Source: Nesterenkonia lutea
Lineage (GTDB): Bacteria; Actinomycetota; Actinomycetes; Actinomycetales; Micrococcaceae
Length of the DNA stretch: 64,000 nucleotides
Direction: 5' to 3'
Assembly: GCF_014873955.1 (NCBI RefSeq)
Contig: NZ_JADBED010000001.1
Coordinates: 2,294,001 to 2,358,000, forward strand
In this document: positions 55,096 to 62,943 of the stretch, one piece after another
How the letters are laid out: every line of letters starts with the position of its first letter
Position numbering within the stretch: the stretch's first letter is position 1
The notes under the pieces: model-generated
What the model was told of the DNA's origin: nothing
Database searches by the model: none
What the model saw: only the letters and a program-made list of their open reading frames with translations
Program-made: the position numbers and the translations under genes

Positions 55096-56106
55096 TCAGA
55101 GCTGGAAGACGAGGCGACCAGTGACTTTCCCCGAGAGGACTTCAGCCATCGCCTCGTTGACTTCAACGAGCTCACGTGTCTCGGCGACCACTCGGGTGCG
55201 ACCAGCCGCATGTAGCGCGAAAACCTCGACGAGGTCCTGACGGGTACCAACGATCGTTCCGATCACCGAGATGCCCTTGAGGACGGTGTCGAAAATCGAG
55301 ATGCTCATCGTTCCCTCGGCTGGCAGTGCCACACAGATAAGACGCCCTCCCCGGCGCAGGGACTGGAAAGCCTGCTCGAACACCCTGGGTGATGCGGCCA
55401 GGACAACAGCAACATCGAGCCCGCCCTCCGCTTGAATCGTCGCCACCGGGTCTACTTCTAGAGCGTTGACAAGTTGTTCGGCCCCGAGTTCCGCGGCAAG
55501 GTCGAGCTTGGTCTTCTCGATGTCGACGGCCACGACGGTGCCGCCCATGATGCGTGCGTACTGCACGGCAAGATGGCCAAGACCACCGACGCCGAAGATG
55601 CCGACACGCTCGGTCGGGGTCACCTGCGCGACTTTCAGTGCCTTGTACGTGGTCAGGCCAGCGCAGCTGAGCGGAGCGGCGTCAATGGAGCTGATGCCAT
55701 CGGGTACGGCAACGACGTACTTCGAGCTGGCTACCGCGTATTCGGAGAATGCTCCGTCGATGGAATAGCCGCTGTTTTTCTGTGACTCGCAGAGGGTCTC
55801 ACGACCGTCGATGCAATAACGGCACTCACCGCATGCTTCCCCGAGCCAGGCGATCGCGACCCGATCGCCGACGTGGCGGTCCCGAACCCCTGCGCCAAGT
55901 TCTTCGACGATACCGATACCCTCATGTCCTGGAACGACGGGAAGCACCGGCTGAACAGGCCAGTCACCATGTGCCGCGTGGATGTCGGTGTGGCAGAGAC
56001 CGCAGGTCTCGAGACGCACGAGTACCTCACCGGTCGACGGACGCGGCGTATCGCGGTCCACGATCTCGAGCGGGGCTTTGAACGATGTGACGACTGCTGA
56101 CTTCAT
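55096..56106 (-). CDS. Zinc-dependent alcohol dehydrogenase
   Basis: A 336-residue MDR enzyme (AdhA/AdhP-like). The catalytic zinc ligands lie in CGLCHTDIHAAHGDWP and GHEGIG, the structural zinc Cys cluster in CGECRYCIDGRETLC, and the NAD(P) Rossmann motif in GIFGVGGLGHLAVQ. It interconverts alcohols and aldehydes with NAD(H). Intact. A GGGACTTACGCC box, resembling DosR sites, lies 113 bases upstream. It may dispose of reductant during low-oxygen metabolism. Confidence 0.93.
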   Translation of the reverse strand: MKSAVVTSFKAPLEIVDRDTPRPSTGEVLVRLETCGLCHTDIHAAHGDWPVQPVLPVVPGHEGIGIVEELGAGVRDRHVGDRVAIAWLGEACGECRYCIDGRETLCESQKNSGYSIDGAFSEYAVASSKYVVAVPDGISSIDAAPLSCAGLTTYKALKVAQVTPTERVGIFGVGGLGHLAVQYARIMGGTVVAVDIEKTKLDLAAELGAEQLVNALEVDPVATIQAEGGLDVAVVLAASPRVFEQAFQSLRRGGRLICVALPAEGTMSISIFDTVLKGISVIGTIVGTRQDLVEVFALHAAGRTRVVAETRELVEVNEAMAEVLSGKVTGRLVFQL

Positions 56107-56216
56107 AGTCTGGTGCCTTCCGATTCAGGCGCCGCATGGCCTTCCCGGCCTGGTCGGCCGGGATCTGCTGTGCGCCCGTCGCTACTACTATCCCTGGCGT
56201 CCTAGATCAGGAACTA

Positions 56217-56232
56217 GAGGCGTAAGTCCCAA
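56217..56232. promoter_or_regulatory. DosR-like box upstream of the alcohol dehydrogenase
   Basis: On the minus strand TTGGGACTTACGCC, close to the Mycobacterium DosR consensus GGGACT-type half. Its distance to the start is larger (113 bases) than for the BON sites, so function is less certain. Confidence 0.4.
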
Positions 56233-56366
56233 TGACCTGTCGTATCTACCCGGAGAAATATGACCAGGACGGAGACCATGGGCGAAGCACCTCAGCCTGG
56301 ATAGACGTCAAGACAGGCGGTGAAGTTCCGACCGCTGGCCCGCGGGTCAGCGGCGCTTAGCGGCGG

Positions 56367-56771
56367 TTAACTCTCTTCGACAAGCAGTCCTGCTCCACTC
56401 CCGAGCATGAAGACGTCGCTGGCGATGCTCATGCCGGCTGGGGTGGGTCGGATTCCGTCGTCCCTGGTCAATTCGGGTGTCTTGAGGTAAACGCCCATCA
56501 GCGTTCCGGAGAACCCGCCCAGACCGGCGGATACGAGCCACGTCGGCACTATGGGAATCAGAAGTGCTGTGCCGAGACTGATTTCGAAGGCTGAGAGGAG
56601 CTTCCCGAACCGCACGGGTTCCCTCCTTTTGAGTGGCGGGCAGAGACGGGCTGCTTGGTCCCGGAGACCTGTCGCCTTCTCTGCGCTCAACGATCTCTTG
56701 CTCATTCCGGTGTTGAGGATGAAAGCGCCGCATGCCAGTCGGGGCGGGAGCTGATGAATCTTGATGGTCAT
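56367..56771 (-). CDS. DoxX-like small membrane protein
   Basis: A 134-residue protein from ATG 56771 with GGAGAA upstream. Three to four hydrophobic segments (RLACGAFILNTG, AFEISLGTALLIPIVPTWLV, LGGFSGTLMGVYL, DVFMLGSGAGLLV) and a charged loop (EKATGLRDQAARLCPPLKRR) fit the DoxX family. Members are linked with thiol/sulfur redox. It faces the metal-chaperone gene across a 586-base region containing repeats and possible DosR-like boxes. Confidence 0.65.
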   Translation of the reverse strand: MTIKIHQLPPRLACGAFILNTGMSKRSLSAEKATGLRDQAARLCPPLKRREPVRFGKLLSAFEISLGTALLIPIVPTWLVSAGLGGFSGTLMGVYLKTPELTRDDGIRPTPAGMSIASDVFMLGSGAGLLVEES

Positions 56772-56973
56772 GATGTTCTCCATACGTGAAGTGGTGATCG
56801 TCGGTGATCGAATGGTGACCACGATCTGCTGTCCGGGATCCAGGTCATGTGTCGCGGATCTGGCACCGTGCATCACGGCCTGGTGCCGTGCGTCGCGGTC
56901 GGCTTGGCCTGACGGGCACGCTGCGGTTCCGTTAGTAGTGACTATCCCCAACGATTTCTCACAGCAGAAGACG

Positions 56974-57122
56974 CGAAAGTCCCTGTCACGCCGGTGGGAT
57001 TTTCGACCCTGTCCCCGCAGGTGGGGAGGCTCGACACTCGGATGAGTAAACAAAGTTCTGCCCGTGGGCAGGACTTTCGACTCTGCCCCCCGCCTCGGGC
57101 CGCCTTCACACTCAGATGAGTA
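56974..57122. repeat. Tandem 53-bp imperfect repeats with GGGACTTTCG boxes
   Basis: Two 53-base units (56996-57048 and 57070-57122) match at 37 of 53 positions, with period 74; the ends are conserved (GGAYTTTCGACYCTG, ACTCRGATGAGTA) and the middle differs. A third box, CAGGGACTTTCG on the minus strand, lies at 56974-56985. The core resembles DosR/DevR binding sites. They lie in the gap between the DoxX-like gene and the metal chaperone. Nothing else was found in 56772-57357. Confidence 0.6.
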
Positions 57123-57357
57123 CCGGGGGAATCAGAGGGCACGCCAACCGTCCATGAGGACCTCGGGCATCACCGAGACGGTGGGCAGCAATCCGTGCAG
57201 GCACTTCCCAGAGCATTGACCCGCCTGGTGTAAGGAGCCATATCGAATTCGCGCGCGGTCGGTCAAAAGTAGACGCTTCGGCACGAGCTACCGGTCCCAC
57301 TGATGCGCCCCGATCCCTCACCCAGTATCTGTATATCCCTGAAAGGGAAGACACATC

Positions 57358-57597
57358 ATGAGCGTTACCGCTTCGACCACCCTCCACACGATCCTCCGTG
57401 CTGAGAACTTTTCCTGCCCCTCCTGCGTCACCAAGATCGAGAAGCAGGTCGGACGAGTCGAGGGTGTGTCCGCCGTCAAGGTTCGGTTTGCCTCCGCCCG
57501 AATCGAGATAGAGCACGACCCGTCGGTAGTCAGTGTCGAGGACCTGATCACCGCCGTGGCAAAGGCCGGCTACAGCTCGCGCCTGGCCACCTTCTAA
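57358..57597 (+). CDS. Heavy-metal-associated (HMA) chaperone domain protein
   Basis: A 79-residue ferredoxin-like HMA domain. The metal-binding motif is NFSCPSCVTKIEKQV, followed by RVEGVSAVKVRF. It would deliver a metal ion to the P1B ATPase that starts 29 bases after its stop. GGGAAG precedes the ATG. Confidence 0.9.
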   Translation: MSVTASTTLHTILRAENFSCPSCVTKIEKQVGRVEGVSAVKVRFASARIEIEHDPSVVSVEDLITAVAKAGYSSRLATF

Positions 57598-57626
57598 TCG
57601 TCCCGCCACTCAGGAATGCACACCCC

Positions 57627-59591
57627 ATGAACGCTCTCACCACATGGATGAACAACCGGTGGGCCATCCCGGCTCTCTCCGGATCCTTGATCATCGCCGC
57701 ACTGGTCCTGCGGCAGGTAAACAGCACCGACACAGCAGGAAACATCGTCATGATCGCCGCCGCTGTGATCGCAGGCACGCATATCGTGATCGCCGCTGCA
57801 CGATCACTTTGGGCGAAGGTGATCGGGATCGACCTTCTGGTCTCGGTCGCGGCTATCGGCGCCGTGATCATCGGCCAGTACTGGGAGGCCGCCGCGGTCA
57901 CTTTCCTCTTCGCCATCGGTCACGCCCTCGAGGCGGCGACGCTGAACAAGACACGCTCGGCGCTAGCCGAGCTGATCGCGGTCGCTCCTGACGTCGCCGT
58001 CGTCGTGCGCGACGGAGAACAGGTGGAGGTTCCAGCCGGTGCCGTCATGATGGGAGAGACCGTGCTCATCAAGAACGGCACGAAAGTGCCCGTGGACGGA
58101 CAGGTCATCGGCGGTACCGGTTCGTTGGACGAGGCGTCCATCACGGGCGAATCGATGCCGGTCGAGAAGGTGCCCGACGACCGCGTCTTCGCCGGGACCG
58201 TCGCTCGTAGCGGGTTCCTTCAGGTGCGCGCGACCGGTGTCGGCGCGGATACTACCCTCGCCAGGATCATTCACCGTGTCGAAGACGCCCAGGACGCAAA
58301 GGCGAAGACCCAGGTGTTCATGGACAAGTTCTCCGCCTGGTACACCCCCGCGATCATGGTGCTCGCAATTGTGGTCGGCGTACTCACCGGCGATGTCGTG
58401 CTCGCGTTGACCCTACTGGTCATCGGCTGCCCAGGAGCGCTCGTCATCTCCATCCCTGTGTCGATCGTCGCGGGGATCGGCAGGGCCGCAAAGGACGGCA
58501 TCCTCATCAAGGGCGGAGAGTTCCTCGAAACCTCAGCGAAGATCACCGCCGTAGCGGTCGACAAGACAGGGACCCTCACCATGGGCCGCCCACGTGTCAC
58601 CGACGTCGTGCTGCTCGACCCGACCATGACCGCCGACGAAGTTCTAGGCTGGGCCGCCCACAGTGAGGCGGGCTCCGAGCATCCACTGGCCCGCGCGATC
58701 CTTGACGCCGCAACGGAAAAGGGCATCAGCGTCACCGGCCTGCCCGACGTCACCGACCCGATCCCCGGTAAGGGCCTTGCCGCCACCGTCACCGGGCATC
58801 GCGTGCTGATCGGCAACCCAGCGCTGCTCGATGAGTACGGCATCGCTGACAACGAGGCCGCGGTCCGCGCCGCTCACCGCCTGGCCGAGGAAGGTCGCAC
58901 GCCCATGATCGTCGTCCTCGACGACACCGTCGCCGGCGTGATCGGAGTTGCCGATGAGGTTCGACCCGCTGCAGCCCGCATGGTCTCCGATCTACACGCG
59001 GCGGGCGTGACGCGCGTGCTCATGCTCACCGGTGACGCGCCCCTGGTGGCAAACGCCGTCGGCGCGATCACGGGAGTCGACGAAGTACGTGCCTCGCTGC
59101 TGCCAGAGGACAAACTCGACATCGTCACGGCGCTGCAGGCCGACGGCTTCGTAGTCGCCATGGTGGGCGACGGCGTCAACGACGCTCCCGCCCTCGCAAC
59201 CGCGGACATCGGTGTCGCAATGGGGGCTGCGGGCTCCGCCGTCGCCGTGGAGACCGCCGACATCGCCCTCATAGGCGATGACCTCCTCAAGCTCCCCGAG
59301 GCCATCTCCCTCGCCCGGCGCACCGTCAACAACATGCGCCAGAACATTGCCATCGCACTGATCACGGTGACCCTGCTGCTGTTCGGTGTGCTGCTGGGCG
59401 GAGTCACGATGTCGATCGGGATGCTCGTGCACGAGGCGTCCGTGCTCATCGTGATCGCCAACGCCATGCGCCTCCTACGCAGCCACGCACCGGTGGGTAA
59501 AGACGTCCGCACACCACCGACACACCGTGACCTGCCCTCACCGTCAACGGACGACCGCAACCACGCAGACCACGAAACACTGGCGAGCTGA
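57627..59591 (+). CDS. P1B-type heavy metal ATPase with CPG motif
   Basis: A 654-residue pump. TGES is at 173-176, the transmembrane metal motif CPG at 268-270 (GCPGALVIS), the phosphorylation site DKTGT at 312-316, HP in SEHPLARA and GDGVNDAPAL later; the last helices end HEASVLIVIANAMRLL. There is no N-terminal metal-binding domain, which fits the separate chaperone upstream. CPG replaces the usual CPC, CPH, SPC or TPC, so the specificity is unclear. Zn/Cd-type elements in TM8 suggest divalent cations. Confidence 0.9.
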   Translation: MNALTTWMNNRWAIPALSGSLIIAALVLRQVNSTDTAGNIVMIAAAVIAGTHIVIAAARSLWAKVIGIDLLVSVAAIGAVIIGQYWEAAAVTFLFAIGHALEAATLNKTRSALAELIAVAPDVAVVVRDGEQVEVPAGAVMMGETVLIKNGTKVPVDGQVIGGTGSLDEASITGESMPVEKVPDDRVFAGTVARSGFLQVRATGVGADTTLARIIHRVEDAQDAKAKTQVFMDKFSAWYTPAIMVLAIVVGVLTGDVVLALTLLVIGCPGALVISIPVSIVAGIGRAAKDGILIKGGEFLETSAKITAVAVDKTGTLTMGRPRVTDVVLLDPTMTADEVLGWAAHSEAGSEHPLARAILDAATEKGISVTGLPDVTDPIPGKGLAATVTGHRVLIGNPALLDEYGIADNEAAVRAAHRLAEEGRTPMIVVLDDTVAGVIGVADEVRPAAARMVSDLHAAGVTRVLMLTGDAPLVANAVGAITGVDEVRASLLPEDKLDIVTALQADGFVVAMVGDGVNDAPALATADIGVAMGAAGSAVAVETADIALIGDDLLKLPEAISLARRTVNNMRQNIAIALITVTLLLFGVLLGGVTMSIGMLVHEASVLIVIANAMRLLRSHAPVGKDVRTPPTHRDLPSPSTDDRNHADHETLAS

Positions 59592-59647
59592 TGTCCGACA
59601 CCATGCACGACCGGACCGGTAACCACCACCCTGAAAGAGGAAACACC

Positions 59648-60562
59648 ATGTCCAAGGTCTACGTCCACAACCGCACGGGTGGCCCCGAAACCCAAGAGCT
59701 CATCGACCGCACCATCCCGCAACCTGGCCCGGGAGAACTGGGGGTGACCGTCCATGCCGCCGCAGTGAATCCGATGGATTGGAAAATCCGATCCGGGCTG
59801 TTCGGATCACAGCGTGATCTACCAGCACCCATGGGTCGCGAGGTGGCAGGAACCGTCAACGGCGTCGGAGCCGGTGTCGACGGTTTCACAGTCGGCGACG
59901 CGATCCTCGGGCCGGTGTCCCCGGACTTCGGTGGGTTCGCTGAGGACACGATCATGGTCGCTTCCGATGCTGTGGCGAAGCCGGAGGAGCTCTCCTTCAT
60001 CGAGGCTGCGACGATTCCTATCGCGGCCGCGACCGCCTATGACGGTACCCACCAGATCGAGCTCACCCCCGGTCAGACGCTCCTCATCACCGGCATCGGA
60101 GGCGGCGTGGGCCTTATGGCCGCGCAGATCGGCAAGGTGCACGAGTTCCGCGTCATCGGCACCGGAAGCGAATCGAAGCGCACCATTGTCGAATCCACCG
60201 GCGCGACCCTCGTGCCCTCCGGCGACGGTCTCCTCAGCCGGTTGCGCACGGCAGCCCCGGACGGGGTGGACCTCATACTCGACCTCGTCGGCGGCGACGC
60301 CCTCCGCGAGGTCGCCGAGCTTGCTACCAGCCCGGAGCGGATTGTGTCCGCCGCCGATCCGACTACCGCGGTCCAACTGGGAGGCACAGCTCTCGTACAC
60401 ACCAAGGAAGCGCTAACCAGGATTACCAGTGTCATCGAGTACGACCTGGTCGACCCGCACATCACCGCAACCTTCTCGCTAGCCCGAGCCGGTGAGGCCA
60501 TCGCCGCCGTAGAACAGGGACACGTCACTGGAAAGGTCGTCATCGACATGGACCTGCTATGA
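59648..60562 (+). CDS. NADP-dependent quinone-oxidoreductase-like protein
   Basis: A 304-residue MDR-superfamily enzyme without zinc sites. The N-terminal GroES-like domain has HAAAVNPMDWKIRSG and GREVAGTVNGVGAGVDGF, and the nucleotide-binding motif is ITGIGGGVGLMAAQIG. The ATG at 59648 is seven bases after AGAGGAA and is preferred to the ATG at 59591. It follows the P1B ATPase and may be in its operon. Quinone or enone reduction is a family inference. Confidence 0.85.
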   Translation: MSKVYVHNRTGGPETQELIDRTIPQPGPGELGVTVHAAAVNPMDWKIRSGLFGSQRDLPAPMGREVAGTVNGVGAGVDGFTVGDAILGPVSPDFGGFAEDTIMVASDAVAKPEELSFIEAATIPIAAATAYDGTHQIELTPGQTLLITGIGGGVGLMAAQIGKVHEFRVIGTGSESKRTIVESTGATLVPSGDGLLSRLRTAAPDGVDLILDLVGGDALREVAELATSPERIVSAADPTTAVQLGGTALVHTKEALTRITSVIEYDLVDPHITATFSLARAGEAIAAVEQGHVTGKVVIDMDLL

Positions 60563-60759
60563 CCACCAAATCACGGTGAAGGACTACCAGCTCATGATGG
60601 CCGCTACTCAATAACCAGCTACAGAAGCTGCCAAAGCGCTCATGCATAAAGATTCGGCTAACAACCGCGGTTACACCCGGTCCGCCCGAACGGGCGATGC
60701 CAGACCATCCAAAAGTCCACCAGGTCGTGGTGGCTAAGTGCTACACAGAAGGCCCACTA

Positions 60760-61968
60760 ATGAAACTTTCTTCAGAGTCCACCATCGTCGTCGAGCAGAC
60801 CGCCGGCGTGGTCGCCGAATACGCTGAGGAGATCAGCAAGCTCTTCTACGCGGACATGTTCGACGCCCACCCAGAGCTGCTGAACGTCTTCAACCAAGCC
60901 AACCAGGCGGTCGGTGAGCAGCCAAAAGCACTGGCGGCATCGGTCGTGGCGTTCGCGGTGCATCTGATCGACCCAGCTGCACCAAACTTCACACCCGTGA
61001 TGAGACGTATCGCCCATAAGCACGTCTCGCTCGGCATTCAGGCCGCCCAATACCTGATCGTCGGACGCTACCTGCTTGCTGCGGTCAAGAAGGTACTCGG
61101 GGAAGCGATCACCCCGCAGGTCGCCGCCGCATGGGACGAGGTCTACTGGCTCTTCGCCACCTCGCTGATCGCCGAGGAAGGCAAGCTCTACGCCGAGGGC
61201 GGCACGGACCCCGAGCACCCCTACGCCAAGTACCGAGTCGTGGAGCGATTCGAGGAGTCCGACGAGGTGTTCTCGCTACTGCTCGCCCCGGTGCAGGGCC
61301 AGATTCCTTCACATCGGACCGGACAATATGTGGGGATCGCTGTGGATCTCCCCGACGGGCTGCGTCAGCCCAGGCAGTACACCATCTCTTCAGGACCGCG
61401 CGGCGACTCGCTGCGGGTCACGATCAAGCGGGTCCGCGGCGTCGACGGCACCCCCGACGGTCAGGTCTCGGGCTGGTTGTACGCCAACGCCCAACCGGGC
61501 ACGCTCCTGGATGTGTCACAGCCCGCAGGCGACGTGTTGCTCGACGAGACCGATGTCCCGCTGGTGCTGGTCTCGGCGGGGATCGGTATCACCCCGGTGG
61601 CTGCCATCATGGAGGACCTCTCGCGGCGTCAGCCCGACCGCACGGTGCGGCTCTTCCACGCCGACAAGTCCCACGCCGACCATGCGCTCTACGACGGTCT
61701 CCGCCGGCAGGTTCTCGCGATGACCGATGCGCGAGCCCAGAACTGGTACAAGGAGGACGCCGAGATCGCCCCGACCCTGCATCCGGCGAAATCTGGATTC
61801 ATGGATCTCTCCGACGTGGAACTTCCCGAAGAGACCCAGGTGTTCATGTGCGGATCACTACCCTTCATGCAGAGCGCGCGGCGATCGCTCATCGATCAGG
61901 GCGTGCCGAGCGAGAACATCCACTACGAGGTGTTCGGCCCGGACCTGTGGGCGCAGCAACCCGCGTAG
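60760..61968 (+). CDS. hmp: Flavohaemoglobin (NO dioxygenase)
   Basis: A 402-residue NO-detoxifying protein that turns NO and O2 to nitrate with NAD(P)H. The globin domain (residues 1-140) has the haem-ligand His in RRIAHKHVSLGIQAAQY and distal Tyr/Gln region LFYADMF. The FAD domain has RQPRQYTISSGP, and the NAD(P) domain has LVSAGIGITPVAAIMEDL with a C-terminal VFMCGSLPFMQ. The ATG at 60760 is the correct family start; upstream in-frame ATG at 60697 would add non-family residues. No clear NsrR or DosR site was seen. Confidence 0.93.
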   Translation: MKLSSESTIVVEQTAGVVAEYAEEISKLFYADMFDAHPELLNVFNQANQAVGEQPKALAASVVAFAVHLIDPAAPNFTPVMRRIAHKHVSLGIQAAQYLIVGRYLLAAVKKVLGEAITPQVAAAWDEVYWLFATSLIAEEGKLYAEGGTDPEHPYAKYRVVERFEESDEVFSLLLAPVQGQIPSHRTGQYVGIAVDLPDGLRQPRQYTISSGPRGDSLRVTIKRVRGVDGTPDGQVSGWLYANAQPGTLLDVSQPAGDVLLDETDVPLVLVSAGIGITPVAAIMEDLSRRQPDRTVRLFHADKSHADHALYDGLRRQVLAMTDARAQNWYKEDAEIAPTLHPAKSGFMDLSDVELPEETQVFMCGSLPFMQSARRSLIDQGVPSENIHYEVFGPDLWAQQPA

Positions 61969-62199
61969 ACGCCATGTGGCGCCTGGGGGTCGTGGTCGCA
62001 GCGTGCTGCGTCGCATGGACGTGACTCCCCGCGGGGTTGACTCTCCTACACCCGAAAAACGCCTGGCACCGGAGGACCTCAGGAAGACGAAGACTTTGAC
62101 AGCGACCATGGGAGCATTCGCCTTCGCCACAACCTTGACCGGCCGCGGAGCGTCGATGAGTAGCCCAGCGAGTCCGCTCCTGAGACTGCATAGAGCACA

Positions 62200-62376
62200 G
62201 AAGAGGTCTCGGACCAGCACAACGAGGCAGACGTCGACTACATCTCTGGGATGGTCATGCATCTCGCCCAAGCCGTAGAGATGTCAGAGATTCTGCTGGA
62301 AAAAGACGACATCGAAACCAGAGTCTCGACCCTTGCCGAGATGGACCCCAAATTTTATCCGCGGTCCTGGCGGTGA
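62200..62376 (+). pseudogene. DUF305 (copper-linked) gene remnant
   Basis: An open frame after a TAG reads DVDYISGMVMHLAQAVEMSE, then ILLEKDD and RVSTLAEMDPKFY, to TGA at 62374-62376. It resembles the middle of DUF305 proteins (which usually have a HHQQA pair and QAVEMSD). The metal-binding His-His pair is reduced to one His. No start is present. DUF305 genes commonly accompany copper-resistance operons. Confidence 0.55.
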
Positions 62377-62425
62377 CAGACGCGGTTTGCCTGACGGTTC
62401 CAGGAGCCCGACGCGGCAATCACTC

Positions 62426-62454
62426 TTGTGGTATACCCCTCAGGGGTATATACA
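62426..62454 (+). promoter_or_regulatory. CsoR-type operator within the copper promoter
   Basis: -35 TTGTGG (62426-62431), a 17-base spacer and -10 TATACA (62449-62454). The palindrome TATACCCCTCAGGGGTATA (62432-62450) fills the spacer and matches CsoR operators of Gram-positive bacteria. Copper should release the repressor. No csoR gene lies in the window. Confidence 0.8.
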
Positions 62455-62505
62455 GAAGGTACGGGACACCCCTGGTACCGTCCGATGCGATTCAAGGAGC
62501 CTGAG

Positions 62506-62832
62506 ATGACCACCGAATCCCGACCTTTGCTGCCGATGGCCTCCACCGGCTGCAGCTGCTGCGCCCCGTCCACCACTGACGACCGAGAAGTTTCCGCCCC
62601 TCCCACTGCAGAGCTCTCGGCCCGGACCGACTCCTACGCCGTAGAAGGCCTGACCTGCGGTCACTGTGTCGGCACGGTCATCGAGGCCATCAGGGCGCTG
62701 GAGGGAGTCGAAGATGTGCGGATCGATCTGCAGGCCGGCGGCGTTTCTCCTGTGGCCGTGACCGGTTCAACGACCTCTGCGGCCGTGCGCACCGCCATCG
62801 AGGAAGCCGGTTACTCCCTGGCCACATCCTGA
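62506..62832 (+). CDS. Copper chaperone (HMA domain), CopZ-like
   Basis: A 108-residue protein. Two Cys motifs are seen: GCSCCAPS near residue 19 and the HMA motif GLTCGHCVGTVIEAIRALEG. The ferredoxin-like fold follows. The ATG at 62506 lies about 45 bases downstream of the predicted transcription start. It is the first gene of the copper operon. Confidence 0.88.
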   Translation: MTTESRPLLPMASTGCSCCAPSTTDDREVSAPPTAELSARTDSYAVEGLTCGHCVGTVIEAIRALEGVEDVRIDLQAGGVSPVAVTGSTTSAAVRTAIEEAGYSLATS

Positions 62833-62943
62833 GCGCTGAGTCCTGAGTACTCATCCGGTCACTCCACACCGACTCTCCAGCAACCCCTGGACCTACTGAC
62901 TCTCCCAGGATCCTGATTCCCCGGGCTCAGTGGAAGGAACACT

